Made by a program: the position numbers and the translations under genes
NCBI RefSeq assembly: GCF_001562415.1
Contig: NZ_LOEE01000035.1
Span: 1-64,000 of the forward strand
Length of the DNA: 64,000 nucleotides
Reading direction: 5' to 3'
From: Thermotalea metallivorans
Lineage (GTDB): Bacteria > Bacillota > Clostridia > Peptostreptococcales > Thermotaleaceae
Notes under the pieces: generated by a model
What the model was told of the DNA's origin: nothing
Databases searched by the model: none
The model's input: the letters and a program-made list of their open reading frames with translations, nothing else
Shown here: positions 51,738 through 60,468 of the stretch, piece after piece
Numbering within the stretch: the stretch's first letter is position 1
Layout of the letters: every line of letters begins with the position of its first letter

Positions 51738-53268
51738 GCGAATTGGGAATAGTGCAAAGGCCGAGGAATTGCCTAAGCTTCGGGTAGCAGCTTACTGTCG
51801 TGTTTCTACGGACAGCGAGGAGCAGGCAACCAGTTATGAAGCGCAAATTGAGCACTACACAAACTACATTAAAAGCAATCCGGAATGGGAGTTAGCTGGC
51901 ATATTTGCAGATGAAGGTATTACCGGAACTAACACGAAAAAGCGCGAAGAGTTTAACCGGATGATAGAAGAATGCATGCAGGGCAAAATTGATATGATAA
52001 TTACAAAATCTATCAGCCGGTTTGCAAGAAATACGCTTGACTGCCTAAAGTACATAAGGCAGCTTAAAGAAAAAAATATTCCGGTTTACTTTGAAAAGGA
52101 AAATATAAACACGCTGGATTCAAAAGGGGAAATCCTGTTGACCATTATGGCATCTTTGGCACAGCAAGAAAGCCAATCTCTAAGCCAGAATGTAAAACTG
52201 GGTATTCAATACAGATATCAGCAAGGGAAAATCCATATCAATCACAACCGGTTTCTTGGCTATACAAAGGATAAGGATGGCAATTTAGTTATCGTACCTG
52301 AAGAAGCTGAGATCGTTAAACGCATTTACAGAGAATACCTCGAAGGTTCCAGTATGCTGCAGATTGCGAGGGGTTTAGAAGCTGACGGAATTCTGACGGG
52401 GGCAGGTAATCCTAGATGGCATACCAGCACCATCAATAAGATTTTAAGGAATGAAAAATACATCGGTGATGCACTGCTGCAGAAAACCTATACTGTAGAT
52501 TTTTTATCGAAGAAAAGGGTACCCAATAACGGTATTGTTCCGCAATACTATGTAGAAAACAGCCATGAGCCTATAATCCCGCGTGAAATTTTTATGCAGG
52601 TTCAGGAAGAGCTTGTCCGCAGAAGATGTGTGCATATAAGTAAGAACGGAAAGAAGAGAAACTACAGCAATAATCATCCCTTATCCCAAATGGTGTTCTG
52701 CGGCAAGTGTCATGAAGTATTCCGCAGGGTTCATTGGAATAACCGAGGGAAAAAATCCATCGTTTGGAGATGCGTCAGCAGATTGGAAAACACCGGTTTG
52801 TTTTGTACCGCTTCCACTATACTTGAAGATACTCTCAAAGAGAAGATTGTAGAAGCTATCAATATAGCCGTCAGCGGGAAAAACTCTTTCCTGGCCATAC
52901 TGAAAAAGAATATTGAAACCGTATTAAACGAGGATTTGGACGAGAGTACGGCAGATATTGATAAAAGGCTGGAAGAGCTTCAAGCCGAGTTGATCCAATT
53001 GGCAAATTCAAAGGAAGCATATGATAATATTGTCAATGAGATTTACCGCTTACGGGACTTAAGGCAAGAAACCCTTTCAAGAAACGCTCTCCGTCAAGAT
53101 AAGCGGGATCGGATCGCTGAGATGACGGACTTCCTTAATATGCAAACCGGTGGTATTACGGAATTTGATGATAAACTGGTTAGAAAACTAATTGAAAAGG
53201 CAACTGTATATAATGACAGGCTAGTGGTAGAGTTTAAGTCAGGGTTAGAAATAGAAGTAAACCTATAA
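51700..53268 (+). CDS. Large serine recombinase 2
   Basis: A 522-residue recombinase with GAGGTG before the ATG. The resolvase domain has [16 protein letters not shown] (Ser36), [15 protein letters not shown] and [12 protein letters not shown] recombinase domain, a zinc-ribbon ([11 protein letters not shown], then [14 protein letters not shown]) and a C-terminal coiled coil follow. It is intact. The C-terminal end ([10 protein letters not shown]... [13 protein letters not shown]) is echoed by a broken copy directly downstream. Confidence 0.95.
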   Translation: MTTRNVTVIPARKRIGNSAKAEELPKLRVAAYCRVSTDSEEQATSYEAQIEHYTNYIKSNPEWELAGIFADEGITGTNTKKREEFNRMIEECMQGKIDMIITKSISRFARNTLDCLKYIRQLKEKNIPVYFEKENINTLDSKGEILLTIMASLAQQESQSLSQNVKLGIQYRYQQGKIHINHNRFLGYTKDKDGNLVIVPEEAEIVKRIYREYLEGSSMLQIARGLEADGILTGAGNPRWHTSTINKILRNEKYIGDALLQKTYTVDFLSKKRVPNNGIVPQYYVENSHEPIIPREIFMQVQEELVRRRCVHISKNGKKRNYSNNHPLSQMVFCGKCHEVFRRVHWNNRGKKSIVWRCVSRLENTGLFCTASTILEDTLKEKIVEAINIAVSGKNSFLAILKKNIETVLNEDLDESTADIDKRLEELQAELIQLANSKEAYDNIVNEIYRLRDLRQETLSRNALRQDKRDRIAEMTDFLNMQTGGITEFDDKLVRKLIEKATVYNDRLVVEFKSGLEIEVNL

Positions 53269-53341
53269 GCTCGTATTAAGATAGCCGCCAGTAGGGGAAG
53301 AGTACTTATACTATTATAAATAACTACAGGAGACATAATTG

Positions 53342-53568
53342 GATTACCGATTGCGGGAGCAGAAGCAAAATGCGCTGGTTAAAAATGCAGAGCGTGAAGG
53401 AAGAAGCAGCGAATAGCTGAAATGACAGACTTCTTGAATGAACAGTCCTATGAGCTGGAGGAATATGATGAGCAACTGGTAAGGCGGCTTATTGAAAAAG
53501 TTACAGTTCACGATGACAGCATTGAGGTAGAATTTAAGTCAGGCATCGTGATTAATATAGAAATTTAA
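53342..53568 (+). pseudogene. Frameshifted C-terminal remnant of another serine recombinase
   Basis: The first frame reads DYRLREQKQNALVKNAEREG and ends at TAG; one base back, the next frame reads [20 protein letters not shown] and EKVTVHDDSIEVEFKSG, stopping at 53568. Both parts align with the last ~75 residues of LSR2 but with many differences, so it is a relic of a distinct recombinase rather than a recent tandem duplication. The 438 bases 53269-53706 hold only this and the next promoter. Confidence 0.85.
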
Positions 53569-53631
53569 AATGAATTTGGTCGTCGATTGAGGGGAAGGAC
53601 ACTCTAATTGACGGCTTTTCTTGTTGGTGGA

Positions 53632-53659
53632 TTGACATATACTAATAATACAATATAAT
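53632..53659 (+). promoter_or_regulatory. Strong sigma-A promoter of the two-component/exporter block
   Basis: Consensus -35 TTGACA (53632-53637), 16-base spacer, consensus -10 TATAAT (53654-53659). It is followed by AACAATGTTGTT-type dyads before the DUF1413 gene. Confidence 0.82.
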
Positions 53660-53706
53660 ATTATTAACAATGTTGTTGATATCGTTATTGATAAGGAGAG
53701 AATAAC

Positions 53707-53946
53707 ATGATAGATGTTAACGAGTTACTAGAAGAAGCAATCAGAGAAACTGAAAATCTGAACGAAGATGAAGTTTTTCTAGTTAAGGACTTATTTAAAG
53801 GTTACGTATGGAACAGAATACCAAGAAAGGATCGGCTTCTGCTTGGAACGCTATTTCTTAACTACGTAAATATGATGGAGGGCAGCATAAAGGCTATTGA
53901 AAAGACCTCATCCAATCAACAAAGATATAAAAAGATAAAAAGTTAG
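53707..53946 (+). CDS. DUF1413 protein
   Basis: A 79-residue protein with AAGGAG before the ATG. The core EDEVFLVKDLFKGYVWNRIP and DRLLLGTLFLNYV match DUF1413, a small domain common in Firmicute mobile elements. It is the first gene of an AT-rich operon with the two-component system. Relation to signalling is suggested only by location. Confidence 0.82.
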   Translation: MIDVNELLEEAIRETENLNEDEVFLVKDLFKGYVWNRIPRKDRLLLGTLFLNYVNMMEGSIKAIEKTSSNQQRYKKIKS

Positions 53947-53966
53947 GCCGAGGAGGAAATGATTTT

Positions 53967-54707
53967 ATGATAAATATTAATTCTTTGAATTTAAATAAGA
54001 AAATACTATTAATCGATGATGAAAAAGATATTCTAAACTTATTGGAAACTGTCCTTATAAAAGAGGGATTCAAAGAAATTTATAAAGCCGAAAATGGCAA
54101 CAAAGGGATAAAATTATGCGAGGAAATTAAACCCGATATTATTGTACTTGATATTATGCTTCCGGATATTGATGGATATGAAGTTTGTAAAAGAATTAGA
54201 GAATTTAGTATGTGTCCTATAATATTTTTATCTGCAAAATCTGATGATGTTGATAAACTTTTAGGCCTAGGAATTGGCGGTGATGATTATGTTACAAAGC
54301 CTTTCAGCCCAAAGGAAATTGCTTTTAGAATAAAAGCTCACTTTAGAAGACTTGAACATATGCAGTCTAAAGTAAATGAAAGCCTAAATGATGACAAAAA
54401 AGAAGTTATAAAATTTAAGGATATAGAAGTAGACGAAAAGAAGGCAGAGGTTAAAAAGTCAGGTGCTGTCCTAAATCTAACAGCCAAGGAATATCAGTTA
54501 CTGCTTTACTTGGTAAAAAACCCAAACATTATACTTAGCAAAAACTCACTGATTGAGAACATATGGGGTAGTGATTATGAAGGGTATGATAATACTCTAA
54601 TGGTTCATATTAGGCATCTTAGAGAGAAAATTGAAGATGATCCTTCAAGGCCTAAATATATTACTACTTTTAAAGGTTTAGGCTACAAATTTATAAAAGG
54701 TGATTAG
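53967..54707 (+). CDS. OmpR-family response regulator
   Basis: A 246-residue regulator. The receiver domain (1-~125) has the acidic pocket in LLIDDEKDIL, the phosphoacceptor Asp in IIVLDIMLPDIDG, and the conserved Lys in DYVTKPFSPKE. Residues ~150-246 are a winged-helix domain (LNLTAKEYQLLLYLVKNPN and NTLMVHIRHLREKIEDDPSR). It very likely controls the exporter genes through the tandem repeats at 56161. A GAGGAGG site precedes the ATG. Confidence 0.95.
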   Translation: MININSLNLNKKILLIDDEKDILNLLETVLIKEGFKEIYKAENGNKGIKLCEEIKPDIIVLDIMLPDIDGYEVCKRIREFSMCPIIFLSAKSDDVDKLLGLGIGGDDYVTKPFSPKEIAFRIKAHFRRLEHMQSKVNESLNDDKKEVIKFKDIEVDEKKAEVKKSGAVLNLTAKEYQLLLYLVKNPNIILSKNSLIENIWGSDYEGYDNTLMVHIRHLREKIEDDPSRPKYITTFKGLGYKFIKGD

Positions 54708-54708
54708 T

Positions 54709-56088
54709 ATGAGAGGTAAAATAACCCTAAGTTTTTTAGGAGTGGCACTATTATCAATATTATTAATAATAGTGATAACTATTGCAGGAATCTATTATTT
54801 CTTCTTTACAAAGGATGTTATTACCACAAATTATCCTCCAAACCTCGCATTAAGTTTTAAATTATATATTGAAGAAGATGAAGACGGTATTTCAATTAGT
54901 AGGGATGGTCAAGAACTCCTAAAGGAAAATAAAGCTTGGATACAAGTACTAGATGAAAATGGAAATGAATTATATGAATTAGGTAAGCCGGTAGATGCTC
55001 CTAGTCACTATTCGCCAGCAGACATTGTCCATTACCATATGTACCCAGACACAATAGATGGCTATACATTATTTGTATCATCCGCTGGTAGTGATAGTAA
55101 TTTTGATTATGTTATAGGCTTTCCTAGCACAACTATCAGTAAACACATATTTGAATACGAATCCAGCTCATCCGCAATTATTATAAAATCTATTTTGATA
55201 GCTTTTTCTATTTCTATTGCAGTATTTTTGGTTATGGGTTTTATATTTGGGAATAAGCTTACTACACCTTTGCTTTATATAATCCAAGGGGTGGATTTTT
55301 TAGCCCAAGATAAATACATTATCGACTATGAGGAAAAAGGGGTTTATGGTAAGGTGTTCAAAAGTTTAAATAAGCTTACAGAAAACTTAAGAATAAATAG
55401 GAGAGAAAGAGCAAAAATTGAAAAAATGCGGGAGGAATGGGTTGCTAACATTTCTCACGATTTAAAAACTCCCCTTTCTTCTATAAAAGGATATGCTGAG
55501 ATTTTGGCAAATAAAGATTATGAAATTTCCGATAAGGAAATTGTTCAGTATTCTAATACAATTTTAAATAAAGCAAATTACATGGAAGAATTAATAGAGG
55601 AGCTAATATTGCATGAAAAATTAAAAAATAACGCTCTAGCAATTAACAAACGGAAAGGTAATCTCACTGAATTAATAAGGAGAATAATAATTGAAATATT
55701 AAACCATCCGGATTATGAAAACAGATTAATACATTTTAATCCCCAAAGTGAGAAAATAGAATTTGACTTTGATGAAAATCTTATGCGTAGGTGCATATCA
55801 AACCTTATATTTAATGCTTTAATTCATAACAGTGAAGGTACAGAAGTTGTTGTAGATATTAGAAATCAAGGTAGGATAAATATTGAAATTAGAGATAATG
55901 GAAAGGGTATTGATGAAGAGGATATAAGGAAGTTATTTAATAGATACTATAGAGGGACCAATACAGAAAGTCATAAAGGATCTGGTCTTGGGATGTCTAT
56001 AGCAAAGGAAGTAATAGAAGCTCATGGAGGAAATATATTTGTTGAAAGTGAATTAGGCAAAGGGACGTCTATAAAAATAGAATTGTAA
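54709..56088 (+). CDS. Sensor histidine kinase
   Basis: A 459-residue membrane kinase; ATG 54709 overlaps the region just after the regulator stop, with AAAAGGTGAT upstream. Two transmembrane segments (residues ~8-32 and ~160-185) bracket an extracellular sensor of about 125 residues. HisKA has ANISHDLKTPLSSIKGYAEI (His phosphorylated), and the ATPase domain has NLIFNALIHN, RDNGKGIDEEDI and GSGLGMSIAKEV. The extracellular loop suggests sensing of an external peptide or envelope stress. Confidence 0.93.
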   Translation: MRGKITLSFLGVALLSILLIIVITIAGIYYFFFTKDVITTNYPPNLALSFKLYIEEDEDGISISRDGQELLKENKAWIQVLDENGNELYELGKPVDAPSHYSPADIVHYHMYPDTIDGYTLFVSSAGSDSNFDYVIGFPSTTISKHIFEYESSSSAIIIKSILIAFSISIAVFLVMGFIFGNKLTTPLLYIIQGVDFLAQDKYIIDYEEKGVYGKVFKSLNKLTENLRINRRERAKIEKMREEWVANISHDLKTPLSSIKGYAEILANKDYEISDKEIVQYSNTILNKANYMEELIEELILHEKLKNNALAINKRKGNLTELIRRIIIEILNHPDYENRLIHFNPQSEKIEFDFDENLMRRCISNLIFNALIHNSEGTEVVVDIRNQGRINIEIRDNGKGIDEEDIRKLFNRYYRGTNTESHKGSGLGMSIAKEVIEAHGGNIFVESELGKGTSIKIEL

Positions 56089-56100
56089 TTCGTAGAAAAG

Positions 56101-56131
56101 GGTGGCATAAACCGAATAGCTACCTTTTTTT
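56101..56131 (+). terminator. Terminator after the histidine kinase
   Basis: GGTGGC pairs with GCTACC (one G:U) across a 12-base loop, then T7. It makes the exporter genes a separate transcript. Confidence 0.75.
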
Positions 56132-56160
56132 ATTTAATTCTATTCTCTTGATTATTAAAT

Positions 56161-56216
56161 AATTAAGGAAGAATTAAGGAAGATAAAATTCTAAATTAAG
56201 ATTCGTCTTATATAGT
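56161..56216 (+). promoter_or_regulatory. Candidate response-regulator binding repeats and exporter promoter
   Basis: AATTAAGGAAG occurs twice in perfect tandem (56161-56171, 56172-56182), with a partial AAATTAAG at 56193 and a TATAGT -10-like box at 56211. Tandem 11-bp direct repeats upstream of a promoter are the typical layout for OmpR-family dimers. Confidence 0.6.
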
Positions 56217-56273
56217 TATATTTGTAAAAAACAAAAGTAATTAAACAGAATATTAAAGAGGAAGGTGAGGAAT

Positions 56274-57053
56274 TTGAAACATTTAATTTCTATTGAATTC
56301 AAAAAAGCATTAAATAGGAGATTTATTATTTATAGTTTGGCTCTTATATTTTTACCACTTATTATCATTTTACCAATAATGAATGGTTCATATGTATTTC
56401 ACAGGGCCATAGATGTACACGCCCAATTATTAACTAAATCACCAATACCACTATTATTTCCATTACTTTTAGTACCACTTTATGCCGGTTCTTATGCTAA
56501 TGAGAAAAAAGATAATTACCTACAGTATGTAAGGCCGAGAACGATAATATCTGAATATGTATTGGCAAAGGGGATTGTTAATGCTTTTCTAACTTTATTA
56601 GTAGCGTTTCTAATGATTTTTGTTCCATTTTTATTCATTCAATATATAGATCCGATGATTGGTTATATTTATTATGAGACAGAATTTTTTAATCCTGTTT
56701 CTATAGGAACATTTGAGGTTGTTGCCCAAAATTCAGTTTTACTTTATGGCATAGTATATTCATTATGGGTGGGTATTAATGGAGCAATATATATGACTAT
56801 AGCTTACTTACTTACAATATGCCTTAAAAATAAATTCGTTGCATTATCCATCCCTTTTCTGTGGTGGTTTATTATGAACTTTGTAACAGCAGTTCTATGG
56901 ATAGAGAGATTTTCTCCTGTTTTCACAGTTTTTCCTTTTTCCATTACTGCACAGCCAATGTGGACAATATTTATTCCTTTTATAGTTTTAATCTTAATTA
57001 TTGTAACTTTGATTGTTTATATAAAGAAAACTAGGAAGGTTTGGAATGAGTAG
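56274..57053 (+). CDS. ABC transporter permease (ABC-2 type) 1
   Basis: A 259-residue integral membrane protein, started at TTG 56274 because GAGGAAGGTGAGG lies upstream (GTG 56265 is the alternative). About six hydrophobic segments are visible (IIYSLALIFLPLIIILPIM, PLLFPLLLVPLYAGSYANEK and others) in the pattern of ABC-2/bacteriocin-immunity permeases. It forms the membrane part of an exporter with the next permease and the ATPase. Base use is AT-rich compared with the phage genes. Confidence 0.85.
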   Translation: MKHLISIEFKKALNRRFIIYSLALIFLPLIIILPIMNGSYVFHRAIDVHAQLLTKSPIPLLFPLLLVPLYAGSYANEKKDNYLQYVRPRTIISEYVLAKGIVNAFLTLLVAFLMIFVPFLFIQYIDPMIGYIYYETEFFNPVSIGTFEVVAQNSVLLYGIVYSLWVGINGAIYMTIAYLLTICLKNKFVALSIPFLWWFIMNFVTAVLWIERFSPVFTVFPFSITAQPMWTIFIPFIVLILIIVTLIVYIKKTRKVWNE

Positions 57054-58539
57054 TATGATAAAGGTAAAAAACAGAATTATTTCGTGGAAATACTTAATTG
57101 CTGCTATCCCAATAGTCCTATACGCTTTAAGCAATAGGCAATCAATGCCATTCTTCGAAGAGCTTCATAATGTAACTGCTAACTTTTGGGATTATATATT
57201 TATGTCATTTAGTGATGTGTATTTATTATTATTTTATTTTTTTCCTTTGATTTTATTTATATCAACAGTGTATATAAATAGAACATTTGAATACATCGAG
57301 CTTATTCGCTTAGGTTCTTATAAGAAGTGGATTTTTACGAGGTTAAAGCAGTTATTTAAAATAGACATTTTCTTTATTTTAATTTTTTTAGGTTCATTAA
57401 TACTAACTTCATTCAATACTTCATTTTCAATGGAATGGAGTAATGTCGGGCTAATTGATATATCAGGGAATGAAATCCTATATTATTCGCGCCATTATTT
57501 CTCTAAACCAATTATTGCGTTGCTATTACAGTTAGGGTTGTTACTATTAACAACAACAACATTTCAATTAATGTTATGTATCCTTTATGCGAGATTTAAA
57601 AAATCATCGCTATTACATCTGTTAAATGGATTATTGTATTTATACGGCTCAATTAGTTTTAAAGTGTTTCCACCTTCAATGAAATTAGTAATGATGCCTA
57701 ATTATTTAAGTTTATTTCATGGAGTTGCTTCTTTTGATAGTATAATGATTCCGTTTGTAATAGTAATTTCTGTTTTATTGATCTTAATATTTATAGCTAA
57801 TAATATAGATCGAAATTACAGAAATAGTAAAAATTATTTAGTAAAAAACTTACCTGTGTTAGTATATGGGCTACTCTGCCTGATGGGAATTTTGTTTCAC
57901 ATAAGTAAACATGCAAATAAGGAATTGACAATTTGGGACGGTTTTATAGTTACATTTATGGGAACCACCAATGAAATATTTTCCCTTATCTCCTTCGCAT
58001 TTTATATAGTAGTTTTTGTAGGGGCAGTATACTTTGTTCAACTACGATTACAAAGATATTTATCAGAGATGAGTTATTATACCATGATAAGATACCGCTC
58101 TATGAATAAATGGTTTTTAAGCTGGTTCCCGGGAATCTTGAAAACAATAATGATACTTCTACTAACACTACTTGCTGGAACAATATCTATAGCGTTGCTA
58201 AAAGGATACTCTATTATTGTCCCTGAGAATTTATTTGAAATCCTATATCATTTTATTGTAAATGGATTTTTACAACTTCTCTTTTATGTGATTTTCGTTA
58301 TCATTGTATCATTTGCAACGAAGGATGTATTTAAAAGTTTTATAACCCTTTTGACGCTAACGGTATTTATGTTCCCAGGTTTCAGACTAAACGATCTAGT
58401 ACCAGTGGGATTAAATAGCATGGGATATGTACTTGAAGGGCATTCAGTTTTTTTAATATCAATAAAATTAGCAGTTTATATTGCAATTGAAGTAGTAGTT
58501 TTACAATATCTCTTTAATAAAAAAGACTACATTGTATAA
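57046..58539 (+). CDS. ABC transporter permease 2
   Basis: A 497-residue membrane protein with 10-12 predicted transmembrane segments (LLFYFFPLILFISTVYIN, FFILIFLGSLILTSF, IMILLLTLLAGTISIALL and others). The start overlaps the previous stop by 8 bases. It is larger than its partner, as in asymmetric two-permease exporters. No substrate-specific motif is recognised; genes next to a sensor kinase suggest peptide antibiotic export or resistance. Confidence 0.8.
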   Translation: MSSMIKVKNRIISWKYLIAAIPIVLYALSNRQSMPFFEELHNVTANFWDYIFMSFSDVYLLLFYFFPLILFISTVYINRTFEYIELIRLGSYKKWIFTRLKQLFKIDIFFILIFLGSLILTSFNTSFSMEWSNVGLIDISGNEILYYSRHYFSKPIIALLLQLGLLLLTTTTFQLMLCILYARFKKSSLLHLLNGLLYLYGSISFKVFPPSMKLVMMPNYLSLFHGVASFDSIMIPFVIVISVLLILIFIANNIDRNYRNSKNYLVKNLPVLVYGLLCLMGILFHISKHANKELTIWDGFIVTFMGTTNEIFSLISFAFYIVVFVGAVYFVQLRLQRYLSEMSYYTMIRYRSMNKWFLSWFPGILKTIMILLLTLLAGTISIALLKGYSIIVPENLFEILYHFIVNGFLQLLFYVIFVIIVSFATKDVFKSFITLLTLTVFMFPGFRLNDLVPVGLNSMGYVLEGHSVFLISIKLAVYIAIEVVVLQYLFNKKDYIV

Positions 58540-58558
58540 AAAGGAAAGGTGAGTAATG

Positions 58559-59197
58559 ATGAGTTTAATAGAATTAAGAAATGTAAGTAAATCATTTAAA
58601 GGATTATCTTTGTTTGAGAATCTATCGGTATCCTTTGAAAAAGGAAAAATTTATGGAATAGTTGGCCATAATGGTTCTGGAAAATCAGTGCTTTTTAAGA
58701 TGATGTGCGGTTTTGTTTTTCCAGATCAAGGAAGTGTTATTGTAAATGGTGAAGAGCTTGGAAAGAATAAAAGATTTCCCGAAAATTTTGGAATCATTAT
58801 AGATAAGCCAGGATACTTAGGTGACAAAACTGGCTTTGAAAACTTGAGATATCTGGCCGATATACAAAACAAGATATCTGATGAAAAGATAAAAGAAATT
58901 TTGGAAAAGGTAGGACTTAGTCATACTATAATGCAAAAGGTTAAGAACTATTCACTTGGAATGAAGCAAAAATTAGCTATTGCGCAAGCAATCATGGAGG
59001 ATCAGGAAATATTATTACTTGATGAACCTTTTAATGGTTTAGACGTTGATAGCGTAGAGAATATTAGGGATTTGCTAAAAAGTTTAAATAACCAAGGAAA
59101 AACAATTTTTTTAACCAGTCATAATAACGAGGATATAGATATTCTTTGTGATCATGTGTTCAGGGTAAGAAATTATTCCTTGGAACAGCTGAAATAA
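58559..59197 (+). CDS. ABC transporter ATP-binding protein
   Basis: A 212-residue ATPase, with AGGAAAGGTGAG upstream of two adjacent ATGs (58556, 58559). It has Walker A GHNGSGKS, a signature-like SLGMKQKLAIAQA and Walker B ILLLDEPFNGL with the H-loop LTSHNNED. It powers the two preceding permeases. The order permease-permease-ATPase after a two-component pair fits a regulated antimicrobial-peptide exporter; this is inference. It is the last gene before the rlmCD repeat. Confidence 0.93.
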   Translation: MSLIELRNVSKSFKGLSLFENLSVSFEKGKIYGIVGHNGSGKSVLFKMMCGFVFPDQGSVIVNGEELGKNKRFPENFGIIIDKPGYLGDKTGFENLRYLADIQNKISDEKIKEILEKVGLSHTIMQKVKNYSLGMKQKLAIAQAIMEDQEILLLDEPFNGLDVDSVENIRDLLKSLNNQGKTIFLTSHNNEDIDILCDHVFRVRNYSLEQLK

Positions 59198-59201
59198 TAT
59201 T

Positions 59202-59340
59202 ATGGATATGTTCCCGCCTACCGATAGTGCCAAAAAGGCGGTGGATATGTTTCCAAGAACGGACATACTCAAATGACATTCATTCTATCCTCTCAAGCCA
59301 TGTTGAGTGCGTGGTATTGATGTCAAGGGTTGAGAAGTAG
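59202..59340 (+). repeat. Right copy of rlmCD 3'-end repeat with stacked remnants (candidate attR)
   Basis: Three pieces of rlmCD 3' ends lie in a row: ATGGATATGTTCCC (59202-59215), TGGATATGTTTCC (59242-59254), and a longer end from 59299 that reads HVECVVLMSRVEK then TAG (59338-59340). The last is a slightly different version of the C-terminus from that at 3428. This looks like one or more displaced gene ends left by repeated integration. Confidence 0.72.
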
Positions 59341-59359
59341 GGGTATTCAAAACACTGAT

Positions 59360-59436
59360 AAATAAAGGGTTTCCAGACATTAGGTTTTTCTCACGGTTAC
59401 TTTGCCGGAAGAGATAATGTCAGGAAACCCTTATTT
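59360..59436. repeat. Long hairpin downstream of the rlmCD end, copy B
   Basis: Arms 59360-59381 and 59416-59436 are identical to those of copy A at 3452-3528, and the loop is again 34 bases but of changed sequence. Homology continues up to about 59540, just before the GIY-YIG gene. It marks the start of a second related element. Confidence 0.75.
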
Positions 59437-59542
59437 TTATTGTTTGCGGTAACATATCAACTGCCTTGAAAGTGATAGGGTTGAGTTGATAGGTTAGATA
59501 TTTTAACAGGGTTGAGTTGACAGGATAGATGTTTAATTTAGC

Positions 59543-60442
59543 TCAATTACCTTCAATGTTTTCTATTTTTTTCAATGATACCCCGTCTTTCGTTTTCCAT
59601 TCTACCAGTCCATTTACATGGCCCCCGATGACAAAAGCAGCAGCATATGATGGACTACGGAATAAGATATTTTCTTGAAGAATTCCATTTTCATCTATTT
59701 TGGCTCTTTGCCTACGTTCTTTAATACCTGGCGGAATACTCTCAGAATCTATGGTTTCAATATGACTACCTTGTAAGACAACAAAGCCTTCGTTTGTACG
59801 CTTACAGCTTGCCTCAATTACTTGTCCGCTCTTACGACTTTTTCGTTTCATAAAGAGAAGTAATTCTTCTTCAGAAACCTCCTCAGTGATAGCTGCTTGA
59901 GGTTTATCTGTTAGAGGTTCAAATAATTTGTGTCCAAGAGCTCCCATTACAATCTTAGCGTAATCAATGAACTCTTCAAGTTCACTTTCTTTTTCCTCAG
60001 TTATATTTCCGGGAGAAGGATCATTTCCGTTCTTAACCACATACCGGTTTGCCTCTACTGCAAGCCCACAAAAACGATTCTCAAGATAACTTATCTCTGT
60101 GGGACCAAAGGAGTTATTGGACGTAGTAAATACAACAGCCTCTGTCCAATAATCCTTATCTGGATTTCGCTTGTGCTCTATCAACCGACAGAGAAGACCC
60201 TCCCCATTTTTCCGTACACCAGCTTGGCCAATATACACCATATTGTCGTCTGTTTGATCGGAAGTGCCAAATAAGAAGTAAACACCGCTCTGTGATAAAT
60301 CTTCGCGTCCCTTGCACTTATCTAGTTCTGTGCGTGGTATTTTGTAAGCCACGCCTGTCCAATTAGCAAGAGTACACTTTATTCTACCATTTGGTGTGCC
60401 ATCCATTAAAAATAAATTAATACTTTTTCCTCGTGTAGCCAT
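59543..60442 (-). CDS. GIY-YIG nuclease-domain protein with DUF4357
   Basis: A 299-residue protein. The GIY-YIG core is GVYFLFG...MVYIGQAGV (residues ~53-77) with the downstream TEISYLENRF glutamate. The C-terminal ~90 residues form DUF4357 (EASCKRTNEGFVVLQGSHIE, then FRSPSYAAAFVIGGHVNGLV). GAGGAGG precedes the ATG, 26 bases after HsdR. This family often accompanies type I restriction operons, so it is likely an accessory defence nuclease. Confidence 0.9.
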   Translation of the reverse strand: MATRGKSINLFLMDGTPNGRIKCTLANWTGVAYKIPRTELDKCKGREDLSQSGVYFLFGTSDQTDDNMVYIGQAGVRKNGEGLLCRLIEHKRNPDKDYWTEAVVFTTSNNSFGPTEISYLENRFCGLAVEANRYVVKNGNDPSPGNITEEKESELEEFIDYAKIVMGALGHKLFEPLTDKPQAAITEEVSEEELLLFMKRKSRKSGQVIEASCKRTNEGFVVLQGSHIETIDSESIPPGIKERRQRAKIDENGILQENILFRSPSYAAAFVIGGHVNGLVEWKTKDGVSLKKIENIEGN

Positions 60443-60468
60443 AATTAACCTCCTCTCAAGGAATTAAG

